From contig NC_079884.1 in the NCBI RefSeq assembly GCF_029227915.1, positions 21,142,001-21,206,000 on the forward strand: DNA of 64,000 nt. The letters run 5' to 3'. Both the position numbers and the translations under genes were made by a program. The DNA is from Hydractinia symbiolongicarpus (lineage: Eukaryota > Cnidaria > Hydrozoa > Anthoathecata > Hydractiniidae). Of this stretch, positions 22,782-34,922 are shown one piece after another; positions within the stretch are counted from its first letter, which is position 1, and every line of letters starts with the position of its first letter. Below the pieces are notes generated by a model. It saw nothing but the letters and a program-made list of their open reading frames with translations, was not told where the DNA came from and did not search any database.

Positions 22782-23393
22782 CTATCTTATCTTATTTGAT
22801 TTTTCTAAAATATTTTTTTGCTACTTCCTGTTTTTTAATCATTGAAGTTCTATAATTGTGGTTTTGTACGCCATAAATCCTTTAAATTTTTCACGCCCTT
22901 ACGTACCAACACCTATTTACGCCCACAATACTTCTTAAAAGTTTTTAGATTTTACGCCCATTTGCGCCCTAAATATAAATTTTTTAACCTTTTGCAGTTT
23001 TACAGCTCTTATCATAGAAATCAGAAAAAACTTTCTAAGCAAAAGCACCCCCAACAAAACACGCTAAATTTTCAGGATAGGACGTGGATGTCACTAAAAG
23101 AGTAGCGTCAGCGTAAATCTAATAGGGAAATATTAAAATCGAGTATCACGCAATTCGGGTGTGTTACACGCATTTGAGAGAAACCTCATGCTCACTTACA
23201 GAAGCGTCAAAATTAAACATTAAAATCACACGCGCAACTTTTAACATTACAAACGTCTCTTCTAGCCTGGCCGGTAATCATTTTCCGAATTTTCTTTTCG
23301 GCCTCTCTCAAGCAAAATAAATTACGAATATTACAGGTTGGACCTGATATTGGATTTCGCGGCGGCAGCAATCCAATACCAATACTTATACCA

Positions 23394-23425
23394 GCTACTC
23401 TCTAGTCCAAAGACTAGAGAGTAGC
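23394..23425. repeat. Perfect hairpin, 14-bp stem, 4-nt loop
   Basis: GCTACTCTCTAGTC, loop CAAA, then the exact inverted complement. Pairing continues outward imperfectly (ACCA/AGGT). Confidence 0.9.
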
Positions 23426-24737
23426 AGGTATGTTTATATCATGTTATTCATCAATAAGCTATAATCTTTAATCTTTCTTTTCTCGAGTGTTCTATGTAAC
23501 TGTTTTTGTATTTTTCTTTCGCAATTTTCAACAAGTCGACCTTCTACAGCACATGCGTCCTTCTACATCACATGCGCCTTTCTACATCACACGCAGAAAC
23601 TTTAAAATTACGTGTTCCTTCTACATCATGGAAAGACGCTGCAGTGTCCCCCCCCCCTCCCCCAGAGCGTAAACCGTGCAGTCCAAAGTTCATATAACTG
23701 AAATTAAATTCCTCTAAGTTCTACATAAATATTTAACGAGTTCATTTGTAGCCGATATCAAGTGTTTTTTAGAACTTTTAATCCCTTCTTTGTGCTAAAC
23801 AATCATGGAATTAAAAAGCTCGAGACGTCAGCTTTAATTTCTACTTGGCAAACAAAAAAAAAATAATTCACGTAAATTGATATGAACAACGTTTTCGTTT
23901 ATATGTATGTTGTCGCACTTTGACTTTTTGATAGTGATTTCTATATAAGAACCTTTAAACGCTATATTTTCTAAGCGTACAACTAAAAGTTTTTAGATTC
24001 CGAAAAATCTATTAAAATTGAGAAAGCACGTGACTAAAAAATCGAATATCTGAAATCCTTGTGCAGTGTTTATCAAAAAACAATTTGAGCATTTTGGGAG
24101 AAATAGCATCCTTTGGTTTCTTTCTTTTAATCACAAAGATATCAAGTCCTTAACATCTTTCATAAGCTAATTGAACGAACGGATAATCAGTTGGTAATTC
24201 GTGTCTTGCAATAAAATGTCCAAACCTGTGCCGTAAAATAAAAAAGTCAGTGCGCCTTTTGTTTTGTCAGTTTGCACAACATGATTCACAAATAGTGCCA
24301 CAAAAAAATTTTTCGGGCATATTATGACCTTCCTGATTATCTTTGCACTACGCCAACCACCGCTTTCAACAAGCGTGCTATTAGCTGTTAGTTGGCCATC
24401 ACACCAAACTTACATTGAGAATGGGCGTGGCGCACCACATGCTTGGAATGTTTTCGTCCTTCAAATGACGAAAAAATCAGCAACTAAAAGTTTCACAGGT
24501 ATTGGGTTAACAGTTCTAATGTTATTAAAGAAAGTATGCCAGATAGGACGTTTACACTAAAATTAATCCACGTTAATTAATCCACAAATCTCATTTCAGT
24601 GAATTCGATCCCTGCCTACAAGACATCGGGGAACAATTCCTGGGAATGAGAAAATATAGTTATAAATAAAATAAAGGATCCGCACAACAGAATTTTAAGG
24701 ATTTTTGTCGCAGGAAAATCTTCTATTTTCTAAGCGC

Positions 24738-25300
24738 TGGGCCACGGTGCGATTTTTCTTCTTCGTGCGCATGCAATGCAGTTTTGTAGCATCAAACATC
24801 TTGTTGTCGCGCCGGATATGCAGCACAATGCATGCAACAATATTTAGCTCTGTTATGGCTACTTTCATATGCCAGAAGCGAAAAAAAAATGAGTTCCCAT
24901 TTCGCTCATTAATACATTGACGAAAAAAGTGTGAATTCTTTTCACGAACTGATGATTCAGATTTTAAAATATAATTAAAACATTTCCACTCGTGTTTCTT
25001 TCTACCTGTATTGCAGTTGCCTGTTGTTGTTTTATATTCTGTATGAAATTCTGCGCTTTTGATGGGTTACATAAAATAAATCAGCAAGAAAAAATGTTGC
25101 AGTCAATGCGCCACGGTGCAGCATTTTAAAATTTCGGCTTCATGAATGCAGCACTATAAAAGTGTTGCATGAAATCAAATTAACTTGATTTAGTACATTT
25201 TTTCGTCGATTTTGCTGCATCGCATGAAAAAAGGGAAGAAATATATGCCCGGCGCCACGGTGAAATTTTGCTCGCGCCTGTGATGCAACAAAATTCATTT
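24738..25300. repeat. Three dispersed copies of a CCACGGTG-led motif
   Basis: GCCACGGTG followed by an AATTTT-like stretch and then a TGATGCA/ATGAATGCAGCA box occurs near 24738, 25110 and 25255. Spacing is irregular (about 370 and 145 bases), so this is a dispersed rather than a tandem repeat. Confidence 0.45.
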
Positions 25301-25302
25301 TA

Positions 25303-25495
25303 TCTATATTATATCTCTTTAATAATAGCCGTATTCCGTCTGTCTGTGTGTCCGCGAAAGCCGTGTCCCGTAACGGAAACACGAATTTTTAAAATGCGCA
25401 TCAATACCAAATGCGATATATTTCTGTCCACTTTGTTGCAACGGGTTAATTTGAAGGACGGGCGACCCCGTGGATTTTTCCACGGGCTAACGACT
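25303..25495 (+). mobile_element. Helitron-like non-autonomous element, copy A
   Basis: It starts TCTATATTATA, followed by GTCTGTCTGTG. It ends with the hairpin CCCGTGGA-TTTT-TCCACGGG followed by CTAACGACT. A TC start and a 3' hairpin just before CTAG fit the terminal rules of Helitrons. The last bases of the CTAG end are replaced by the start of copy B. Confidence 0.55.
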
Positions 25496-25631
25496 TCTAC
25501 ATTATAATACCCGTATACGTCTGTCTGTCTGTCACGCAAAATGGTAGCTTCGCTGCGCAATAGCGAGAAGCACGCAATGTGGTATAAAAAGGACGGGCGA
25601 AGCCGTGGATTTTCCACGGGCTAACGACTAG
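25496..25631 (+). mobile_element. Helitron-like non-autonomous element, copy B
   Basis: A 136-base element: TCTACATTATAATACCCGTA, then GTCTGTCTGTCTGTCACGC, ending in the same hairpin (CCGTGGATTTTCCACGGG) and CTAACGACTAG followed by T. That matches the canonical CTAG|T end. It is abutted head-to-tail to copy A. Confidence 0.6.
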
Positions 25632-25739
25632 TATTTCACAATTTACACAAAGGGTGAATTATTATTATTCCGAATATTTATACAGGATATAGCCACTTCA
25701 GTGTTGGAAACACTGTTATTAATGTGGGTCCTGTGTTCG

Positions 25740-25912
25740 GAGTGTATACATTAAGTATACACTGACATTGCCTACCCAATTTCCCTCACATGGCATGGGT
25801 TAAACTGTAGCTGTGGTAAATACACTTGCTAAATATGCCCGCGCTATGGACCGAACCACAGACCTTGTGATTACGAAGCGAACTTTATAACCACAAGACC
25901 ACACGCCACTAA
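25740..25912 (-). mobile_element. tRNA-derived SINE, copy 1
   Basis: Read on the minus strand, the head begins near 25912 with AGTGGCGTGTGGTCTTGTGG. It has an A-box-like GTGGTTATAAAG and a B-box-like GTGGTTCGGTCCA. The body contains CCATGTGAGGGAAATTGGG, also found in the SINE at 54770-55043. The 3' end is near a short palindrome, AGTGTATAC-ATTAA-GTATACACT (25741-25763). It is too degenerate to be a tRNA gene. Confidence 0.65.
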
Positions 25913-25963
25913 CATTTCATTCTTTGCGGAAAATAACTTTCGTGATAGGCATAGGTGTTCATT

Positions 25964-28077
25964 ATTACAAGCTCGTGAGCTTGTATTAAAACGCAAATGT
26001 GTCCCTACAAGAATGGAAATTTTTGCCTCTCTGAGCACCGACACGGGAGTCGTCGTGTGTTCGAATCTCATCTTGGTAACTATTTTTACTTTTTTTTTCT
26101 TTTTTCTTTTTTAAAAAGATAAGACAAGTGTTCAAAACACTTGTTTAACTAACTAGTAAATAAAGGTGTTTCCACCAAACTTTTTAAAAGTGAATGTAGG
26201 CAGAATTAACTGAATTAATGAATTTCGCAAATTTTGGGGTTTGTGGGTTTGTGGTCTTTCTTCTTCCTGTCAGTCGGTTCACCCAAGACGGACCCATCGA
26301 AAATTAAAAGTTCGAGGAATTTTCCGTTCAAGAAGGTCTCACAAATCAATTTTGAAAAATAAGTGGGTAACAAATATTATTGCGTATCTGAATAGTAAAA
26401 TATGTCGTGTCTAACTTCGTAACAAAAATCCCAATTTGATAGACAGCTTTTTGTAAACTTTATTCGCGAGGTTGTTTGCGTATATCATACGTCTTGTTTT
26501 TATATTAAAGGAGGTCTTGAAATAGCGTGTAAATATAAAATGGCATCGACGATAAAAAAAACACATGGTTTTAAATTTTTGTCTCTAAAATTCTTAAAAA
26601 TTAACTTTTGTGAAAAGTAAGATTTCAATATATTTTGAGGGAATAACATTTTGTGATCAAGCCTTTTCATCATTCGCCTGGCGTGTTATCCGGGTTACCA
26701 TTTTGAGAAAGCAATATTTCGGAATATGTGACGTTAAAGTGCTTTGGGTGAAATACTTAAAAAATATTCCGCCTTTCCCGCGGCGAGTATCTACTGTCAC
26801 CTGTACTCTAACCTGGATAATTATTTAAATATTTGTTACAAACACATCACAAGATTAACAAACACGCGACAAAAATAATTTCTTTAAAATTAGAAGTATT
26901 ACAATTTTTGCCAATCAAAATTATTTTACAAAAAAAAAATTGCTTAAAATTATAATTGTAGATAAAAAATTGGATTTTCGGTTAAAGTTTTAGTTTATGG
27001 TAAAAATATGAAATGTTTTTAAAGCTGAAGTATTTTTGGCAACGTAATTTCAGGTAGAAGTGGGGTGGTTGAAACACCAAATTTACCACCTATTTTAATT
27101 TACCGTGACTATCCCTCCCCCAAATTATTCAGGTTAAAAATAATTTTCAATGAAAGTTTTAACAGCATCACAAACAACGAAAGTCAAAGAAATAACATAA
27201 CTTTCTAACAAAATAAAAACATCCAACATCCAACCCTTCGTCCTTCTTTCAACCCTCCCTCTCTACAATTACATTACCAAGAGAACATTTTGCAAATCAT
27301 TGTCAGTTTTTAAAATATAATACAATGCATAAAATATTTTACAAGGTTTCATAAAATATGCTATAAAAATAAAAATTTAAAATAGTCAGGTAAACATAGA
27401 CACAAAATTTTAAAAAAATGAAGATCCAATGGATGATAAGAAAGCTGAAGAAAATCATGAGGCTTGATCTTCCCACGATAATAAAGTTTATCTAACCCTT
27501 TCTAATGAAAATCCGGCGCGATTGTTCGTTCTGTGTTTTATGAATGGTAGAAAAAAAAACTAGTAAAGCAGATATGTACAGATAACTACACAGGTATGAA
27601 GGTAGGAAAGAAAAAAAATTAAGAAAATGTCGACCTCATTTCTAGGATAATTCGAAAACAAACAAACAAACAAACAAACCATAAAGATCCACTTCATAGC
27701 AGTTAAAATGCAAATCTACTAAGAGACGAATGGAACATGTTAACCGCAAACTTTGAGCTAAAGATTAACAAGACGTATGATATACGCAAACAACCTCGTC
27801 AAAAAAGTGTATAAAAAGCTTAAGTTAGACACGACATATTTTGCTATTCGGATAGGCAATAATATTGATAGAAAATTTCTCGAAATTTCAATTTTCGTTA
27901 GGTCAGTCTGTAAACACGTCCTCGCGGGCGAGATAGTAAAAAGAAAAAAAAAGTAAAAATAGTTACCAAGATGAGATTCGAACACACGACTACTCCCGTG
28001 TCGGTGCTCAAAGAGGCAAAAATTTCCATTCTTGTAGGACACATTTGCGTTTTAATACAAGCTCACGAGCTTGTAAT
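25964..28077. mobile_element. 2.1-kb foldback element with long terminal inverted repeats
   Basis: The left arm (about 25964-26504) and right arm (about 27768-28077) are inverted copies, interrupted by indels. Matching blocks are 25964-26108 with 27938-28077, 26370-26415 with 27820-27860, and 26465-26504 with 27768-27805. Each outer end is the near-palindrome ACAAGCTCGTGAGCTTGT. The arms include a GTTCGAATCTCAT box that looks like a tRNA T-arm or Pol III B box. The middle (26505-27767) has no recognisable ORF and includes a (CAAA) run at 27655. No target duplication is clear. Confidence 0.65.
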
Positions 28078-28252
28078 AACAGAATATCTTATAATTTCAT
28101 ATATAATACACATTACACTAATCTACAAATCATCTAAAATAATTAAATATATCTACATGAACATACAAAAACTCCTAAATATAAACTTGTATATATCCCC
28201 AACCTTTTCTTTTAAGGTTGGAGTCAAAATTACACGAGCATAGTGAGTTTTG

Positions 28253-28320
28253 TTAGAAATTTTCTTCCATTTCGTTCTCTTTCTGCAATAATCTTTTTGG
28301 AATTTCCACATTCTTTTTAT
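28253..28320 (-). CDS. Receptor-like protein 1, cytoplasmic tail exon
   Basis: Acceptor TTTATTTTCAG at 28321, then 68 bases in the phase required by the phase-1 donor at 29401. Spliced, the tail reads ISLKN, NKKNVEIPKRLLQKENEME, ENF, stop. It is basic then acidic, without a clear ITAM-like or PDZ-binding end. The intron (about 1.08 kb) contains the 62-bp minisatellite. Confidence 0.65.
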
Positions 28321-28544
28321 CTGAAAATAAAGGAGTTTTGAAATTTAGTAATGAATCATAATAGAAAAAGAAAATATCACGCGAAGAGTGAAGAAAAAGG
28401 CTTTCTATGCACCTGATTTGCCTTTTCCATGAATGCATGAACTTTTCGAAGACTGTTTTTATGTTGTTTCTGAACAAAATGATTTGCCAAGGTTATATAC
28501 ATTGATAAAAATAATCAATGCATATAGATTTTGTCAAAGTGTGC

Positions 28545-29075
28545 ACGTGTTAATACAAAAAGGCTCGCGAGTTTTTTCAGCTATAGCGGAAAATGCTCGT
28601 GAGCTTTGCACACTATAACCAAAAAGGCTCGCGAGTTTTTTGAGCTATAGCGGAAAATGCTTGTGAGCTTTGTAAGCGATAACGAAAAAGGCTCGCGAGT
28701 TTTTTCAGCTATAGCAGAAAATGCTCGTGAGCTTTGCACACTATAACCAAAAAGGCTCGCGAGTTTTTTCAGCTATAGCGGAAAATGCTCGTGAGCTTTG
28801 CACACTATAACCAAAAAGGCTCGCGAGTTTTTTGAGCTATAGCGGAAAATGCTTGTGAGCTTTGTAAGCGATAACGAAAAAGGCTCGCGAGTTTTTTCAG
28901 CTATAGCAGAAAATGCTCGTGAGCTTTGCACACTATAACCAAAAAGGCTCGCGAGTTTTTTGGCTATAGGGGAAAATGCTCGTGAGCTTTGTGAGCGATA
29001 ACGAAAAAGGCTTGCGAGTTTTTTGAGCTATAGCGGAAAATGCTTGTGAGCTTTGCGCACTATAAAGAAAAATGC
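28545..29075. repeat. Minisatellite, ~62-64-bp unit with a three-unit higher-order repeat
   Basis: About eight units of AAAAAGGCTCGCGAGTTTTT, CAGCTATAGCGGAAAATGCT and CGTGAGCTTTGCACACTATA. Variants alternate between GCACACTATAACC and GTAAGCGATAACG ends. A stretch of about 125 bases from 28620 recurs unchanged from about 28808, so three basic units (about 188 bases) form a higher-order repeat. It lies entirely in the tail intron of receptor 1. Confidence 0.9.
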
Positions 29076-29400
29076 AGTCACATGGAAACGAACCTTAATA
29101 GTTTGCAATCATTTAAAATTGCGGTATTAAAACAAAGTTCAGCAGTAAATTTGCAGCAAAACAAGAACTTGCAGTTCCTCTTTCGCCACAATGTTTTTAC
29201 ATTTTGTGGAAAAAAATATCGCAGTTTTACAAAATTAGAAGTTTTGCGGTTGATAACTGACCTTACTCTTTGCGGAAAAAAATCTTTTGCGAATTTTAAA
29301 TAACCGCAAAAGTTTCTTCTGTAATCTCTTCCCTTAAAATTTGTCATGCGCAATACATTCTATAGAATTAAGGCGATGTTTTCGGATAAAAATTACTTAC

Positions 29401-32400
29401 TATTTTTAAGTGAAATATATTTATCTTTGCAGAAGTGATAAAACTTTGCACCATACACGTAAATCAGTCGGCCAAGCACGATCACTATAGGAATGTACAT
29501 CAACACTCTTGTCAACTGACCACAGACATTCCTTAGCAGGTCTGTTCGCGAACTTCGCATACCCAGAGCTAAAATCGACACGGTAGTGAGGTTGACCAGA
29601 ATCATGATGTCATACCAATTCATCCATTTGTATCTGTAAGGTAAGTTCATGGCGAAGAAGACAAAAATAACAAAACAACTTGCCGCCATGATAACGTTTT
29701 GAAACGGAGATTTGGGTACGAACGTACCAATGCTAAGTAGTGTTGTCCTACACAAGAAGTAATATGATGCAAACCAGGTGTGTTTATGTTTGAAACACAT
29801 TTTAAAACAGTCGATGATTGGTTTATAACGCACAAACGGATTTACAAAATAACGACAATGCAAACCACTCAACCATGAGGAAAAAATTAAGATCATGGGT
29901 CCACCAATCACAACAACAATAATGGCGATAAATCCAAATATCACATAAACTTTATGTTCTCCTTCGTTCCACTTTAAAGCAGCATAAACTTGCACTCGCT
30001 TCTCCTCGTTGATTTCGACATATTCGAGTAACTTGAAAGTAATTCGAGTAAAATCAGAATAGGCGGTAACACTAATAATAGTGAATGCACGGAAACAGTT
30101 TTGGCGGGAAAAATAACTATCAGGGTGATGTTTAGCGTATTTGCCAATGATAATGAGAAATAGAATCATCCACACAGGAATTATATAATTAAAAGCGTTT
30201 TTTTGCAAGTCGTTCAAGCCATCAAACAAGCATTTACCAGAAAACACCGATCCGGGGCTTTCTATGTTTAAAATACCAATGAAACTTTTGATTGGGTCCT
30301 CCAGTTGTAGGCTCGATGTCTTCAGCAAAGAAATAACTTGATAATAATACAAACACCCATTCAAGTAATTTGAATAAATGTCTACGTTAAGCCATATGAC
30401 GAATAAAATGAACGCAGAAATAACAATGATAATAACAATAATATACCATATAGCATTATATCGTTGCCCCCCTTTACAATATAAACAGGCTTCGCCTCCA
30501 AGAGATACACTAAAATCTTCCTTACATTTGCTGCAAAGGAGCGACGTTTGATCTCGGCCAGTGTTACATTGTTCGTTTTTTTCAGGGCGATACAAACACG
30601 CGTAATTGTTATAAGGGGAAGCACATGGCCTGCAATATCCTGCAGGGCACACTTGCGTCTCTTCACGGTCCCGATTTGTTCCGATTTTTGGATCTGCCCA
30701 TCTACCTTTAAAAAGATAGGTGTTGTGATTTAAACAAAACGCAATCCCTTTAGCCTGGTTTTTCTTAATATTGCAGTGACACTGAGAACCTTGGAAGGAG
30801 TATCCAAAGTAACAGGACTTTAATGATACATTGTGAATAGTTGTAGAAGTTGAGATTTGATTCACAGAAGAAATTTGTATATTAATTTTAGAATTTCCCA
30901 GCCTTTTATACTCCTCACTACAGGATAAAAATCTCAAAGTTATTTTACTCCTTGTTACCACAAAGCGTTTGTTCGTTTCAATTCTAATACAAGTGTTAGG
31001 GTTTGTTATTCTAACATCAACCGTATCATTCACGGGATTGCCAAATTCATCATGCAACGCAATAGTTGGTGAAAACAATGTTCCAGGCGACACATGCCAT
31101 TGGGTTTTATTTAAATGTATCTTTACAGCCAGCGTAGCGATGCTTCCAGAAGGAACAGCAAAGTTATTCCATTTAAAAATAACATCGTGGATGGTATCAT
31201 CGGTAACTGATTTGCAATCCTTTAGAGTTGTCGCGAATATCGAGTCTCCACTACCACTTCCAAGTGCATGGTTATCCAAAAAAGTAACATTGCCTTGAAA
31301 CGTGTGAGGAGATTCCAACTTGTTTGAACCATGAAACAGAAAAAAACACTCGTAGATTTTCGACTTTGTTTCGTTGGCTGCCTCAGCCGCAGGTCCTGGT
31401 ATATTGACATTAATAGCTCCACCATTGTTTAGGGCAGTATTTTTAGAAAACATCAGTCTGGTTGAATTGTACAAATAAATCTTTGAATGTCCAAATAAAG
31501 ATAATGCGCCGCCATTATTACCACTGTTCTTGGAAAATAACACGTAATCTTTGACATAAACATCAGAGCAGTCCAGTATTAATGCTGTACCTCGATTGCC
31601 ACGTATCTGGTTTCGTCCGGAAAAATGCAAGGAGCTCTCAAACGCATACACACCACCATGTCTAAATTTTAAGGCGTCTTGCGCACGTGAATTACTGTCC
31701 ATTATATTAACGTTTACAAATCTGACTTGAACATGTTTGAGTTGAATGCTAGCTCCCATGCTAGCTTTGTTTTTGACAAAGTTACAATTCATGAATAATG
31801 TCTTCTCCTCTTTTCTAAAGTCAAGATTGATGCGTTGTTGACTGTAGGCTCCGCCAACCTTCGCAATATTTCGTAGAAATTCACTATCTTTTATCGTGAT
31901 TGTATTATTGTAGGGCTCAGCTGAAAGTTGCGTACTAGTGACAATAATCGCACCCCCAGCATAGGCAGCGTTATTTAAACTAAAATTTACATTACTAATG
32001 GTAACATTATTATTTGAAGCTTTGTGTCGAAATCGCACATAAACCGCTCCGCCCCAGGCTCCATTGTTACTTGAAAATGATGAATTGCTTACTGTGAGAG
32101 AGTTATTCTTAGATTGTCCCATGAAAAACACTGTTAAACCAGCTCCTCTTCCAAAAGGAACATGTCCTTCGGCTAAACCTTCACCTATAGGTGTAGCACT
32201 CACATTGTCGGCTTGATTGGAAAAAAAGTAACATTTGTGTAACTTAATGATCGCATTGGATGAATCTGCATGTGAAGCGTTGCTTGTGTACTCAATGTAT
32301 ATCCCCCCTCCAGAAAAATAACCTTCTTTCCGAATACCATCAAGACAATAGGGTACTATTTGCCCGTTGGTTATGGTGACTGTTTGAAAGCTAATCAATC

Positions 32401-32950
32401 CACTAACATCATACATCACAACGCCATAGCCAAAACTTTGTAGAAATTGAACGTTGTGAAAATTAATGTTTTTAACTTTTTTGAAATACAATGCTGTTGA
32501 TATTGGCGGCGTAACGTTTTGATGGGTGGAAGAAGCTGGGTAACTTGTAGAGCTCTGCTTTACGCCACATTGCTTAAACAACACATCTGATATAAACACA
32601 TTTCTTGCATTAACGAAAGAAAGGCCAGATTGGTTCTTTGTGCTGCACGTTATATTGACTGTTTGTAGTTTAAAGCAATTGACAATATGAAAGTCATGAA
32701 TCTGCGATATAACTATAGACTCATGTAGTAAAACTTGATCATCCAAAATACGCAAACAAGTTTGATTTTTGGCATGCAGCTTAATAGCACTTACAAAACT
32801 GGAGCAAATAATTTGATTTTGAGCAGTGGTGCAGCTGGATGTCTTGCTGGAATACACAGTGGAAACGTTGACAAAATGGACAGCGTTACCACAATCTTCA
32901 CTCGCTGTGGTTTTCGGTAAAAATAAAGTTATCAGCAGAAGTAAATACAT
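29401..32950 (-). CDS. Receptor-like protein 1: beta-helix ectodomain, Cys-rich module, multi-pass membrane core (main exon)
   Basis: Family not recognised by name; predicted plasma-membrane protein, about 1,205 aa with its tail exon. The start is MYLLLLITLFLPKTTASEDC, a clear signal peptide. An acceptor (TTATTTATAG) lies 5 bases upstream of the ATG. Residues 17 to about 700 are Asn/Gly/Ser-rich with repeated rungs such as NNGAWGGAVYV, NNAAYAGGAIIV and NNGGALSLFGHS, as in right-handed parallel beta-helices; many NxS/T sites are present. Residues about 700-825 are Cys-rich (CPAGYCRPC, CSKCKEDFS, CLYCKGG). From about 828 to 1170 there are 8-9 hydrophobic segments with shared motifs YYYQ, CLFDGLNDLQK, RAFTII and LPYRYKW. 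The frame ends in a consensus donor, A|GTAAGT, so its apparent stop is inside an intron. No introns interrupt the ectodomain. Confidence 0.85.
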
Positions 32951-33007
32951 TTTATCTATAAATAAATAAAAATGTTAGGTTAAGTAATTAAAAAAAATCG
33001 GTAAAAT

Positions 33008-33031
33008 TTTAGCCCAGCTGTCTGGGCTAAA
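33008..33031. repeat. Perfect hairpin, 10-bp stem, 4-nt loop
   Basis: TTTAGCCCAG, loop CTGT, CTGGGCTAAA, about 55 bases upstream of the receptor 1 main exon. Confidence 0.85.
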
Positions 33032-33903
33032 CTTTATCTGCATCATTGCACGGTTAGTTCAACGCAGGAACTTTCAAAAATGGCAGCTTTAAGCCGGAAG
33101 CCGGGATGGAAAATAATTAATATTTTCAAGCAATTATTGAACCAATTTATGATTTCATTGTCTCCTTAACTGCAATTATCAGACTTACCTATTTCTAATC
33201 AAAAGCAGAACATGATAAAAGTACGATTGGGTATTTCAAATTTGCAGTTTAAAAAGATTAAGCTGTATATCCACTTCAAAATAAACGTAGCAAATATATT
33301 AGCTTATAATATTTTATGAAAGTTCACGTCTAAAAGGACAGAAACAAAAACAGATAAGATGAACATCTTTTTGTATTGCCTGCCAGGATACGCGCGCATA
33401 TGCAGAACTTTGTAAACATTCACAACTCATGTATAAAAATATCATATGGAAAGCACAGCTACATCCAGTTGCAAAAACACAACTACTTGTAACTTTTTTT
33501 TACCCAATTCTACCTATAAAATACTGACTTAGCCCTGAATAATAAACAAATAAAAACAAACAAACAAATATATCAACAAAAAGTAATCACAAATGATCAG
33601 AAATAGCATCTGTATAGTTGTAAAAGCAAAACATTGTTTACAAAGTAAAAATAAGCACATTAGAACTTAACTTACCATATAATTGATAAAAAGTTGCAAG
33701 TTCATACATTCGATAAAAGTAAAATACTAAAAGCAGTAAAGTAAAATTTTTTCAGCGTCTCGATTAGATGCCACCTTCAAGATGTAATATTGTTACAATA
33801 GGTGTCCTGGGGATTAACTAAGAAGTTACGGTATGTATTTACATTGTCATGTTCTAAGAATCAACAATTATTACTTAAATTTATATACATTAATGTGTAA
33901 ATG

Positions 33904-34033
33904 TGCCCGTGGAAAAATCCACGGGTTCGCCCGTCCTTTTTATACCACATTGCGTGCTACCTGCGCAGCTAAGCTACCATTTTGCGTGACAGACAGACGG
34001 ACGGACAGACGTATACGGGTATTATAAAATAGA
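33904..34033 (-). mobile_element. Helitron-like non-autonomous element, copy C
   Basis: On the minus strand it starts TCTATTTTATAATACCCGTA and ends with the hairpin CCCGTGGATTTTTCCACGGG. The interior matches copy B closely (ACGCAAAATGGTAGC and AATGTGGTATAAAAAGGACG). The CTAACGACTAG end is missing; the sequence after the hairpin is GCACATTT. It is either truncated or diverged at its 3' end. Confidence 0.55.
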
Positions 34034-34845
34034 TATATATATAAAATTAATAAACTTTTTAAAAATTACATTACTATGTACAAATATAAAATGAATAGCA
34101 AAGATTTAGAAGGTTAAAGCAGGAGCAAACGAAAATGACAAAAGACAAATTATCAAACAAGTATACAATTATAAAAATTTACCGAAAAAATGCTGGTTAA
34201 AATGTGGTCATGAATGAACGAATTTTCTTCCCAAAGTACCTGGCCACTGATTTTCAGAAAGCAAATTTCTGGAATTTTACTGGTGTCTTTCTGACCTTTA
34301 CCGCGGCGTAATTTCGTTTCAAAAAAAAATACAAAAAAAATTTAATGAATAAATAAAAAAATACAAAAAACATAAACTTGACAGAGAAAAAAAACCTGAA
34401 TGTAGACCAAATAATAGAATGGGAAAACATTGCTTTCCAGATTTTTTTTTATTTCCGCAATTTTCTAGGATTTTTTTCAGAAATTTCAGAGTTATGGCAC
34501 CCGGAAAAAGGACTGTTAAACCGGCCAGACACTTGTTGCAAGTGCAAGTGAAATGAGTCAAGTGCTTAGAATCAACAAAGTTTATGCAAATTCAAATTTC
34601 AATCTTGAGTCAACCTCAGGCAAAAAGTTTATACAATGGATCTCACGTTTACGTTATAATAGAATTAATATATAATTTGTTACAAAAAATCCATATTAAG
34701 AATCATAAAAAAATCATATTAAGAACAACAAAGTCGTAATTGACTGAAAATTTATAATCACTATAATGAACACTTGATCAAAATCAAAACAGTGAACTAA
34801 AATTCACACTCACTTATCCAAAAAGGTTGTAACTTTGTTTTGTTT

Positions 34846-34922
34846 TTAGTCTTGATAAGCGTGATATTCAAGCTCATCACTGTCCATGATTACACGATTT
34901 GGGACAGGCGCCCATCCTCTAC
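34846..34922 (-). CDS. Receptor-like protein 2, cytoplasmic tail exon
   Basis: The acceptor CTTTATAG is followed by 77 bases in the phase set by the main-exon donor. Spliced, the tail reads RQIGG, RGWAPVPNRVIMDSDELEYH, AYQD, stop. It is acidic and ends in two Tyr-containing motifs (LEYHAY). The polypyrimidine tract is weak, but the phase, the stop position and the similar length to the receptor 1 tail support it. Confidence 0.55.

Larger units (their letters stand above)
22080..25302. other. Repeat-rich spacer upstream of the scaffold gene
   Basis: I see no gene. It holds the inverted repeat at 22697-22781, the hairpin at 23394-23425, a C-run at 23648-23660, three short CTTCTACATCACATGCG-like direct repeats at 23540-23600 and the CCACGGTG repeats from 24738. 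The promoter of the scaffold gene should lie near its left edge, but I see no defined element. Confidence 0.4.
32956..34845. other. Spacer between receptor 1 and the receptor 2 tail exon
   Basis: No gene is seen. It holds the hairpin at 33008-33031 and Helitron-like copy C. Any non-coding 5' exon and promoter of receptor 1 should lie here, but I cannot place them. Confidence 0.4.

Noticed and set aside
25850-25912. tRNA gene on the minus strand
   Set aside because: The A- and B-box-like motifs are present but the cloverleaf is degenerate and followed by SINE body sequence shared with the 54770 copy.
26035-26080. tRNA gene around GTTCGAATCTCAT
   Set aside because: Only a T-arm-like part is seen. 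It occurs identically in both arms of the inverted-repeat element, with no acceptor-stem pairing I could find.
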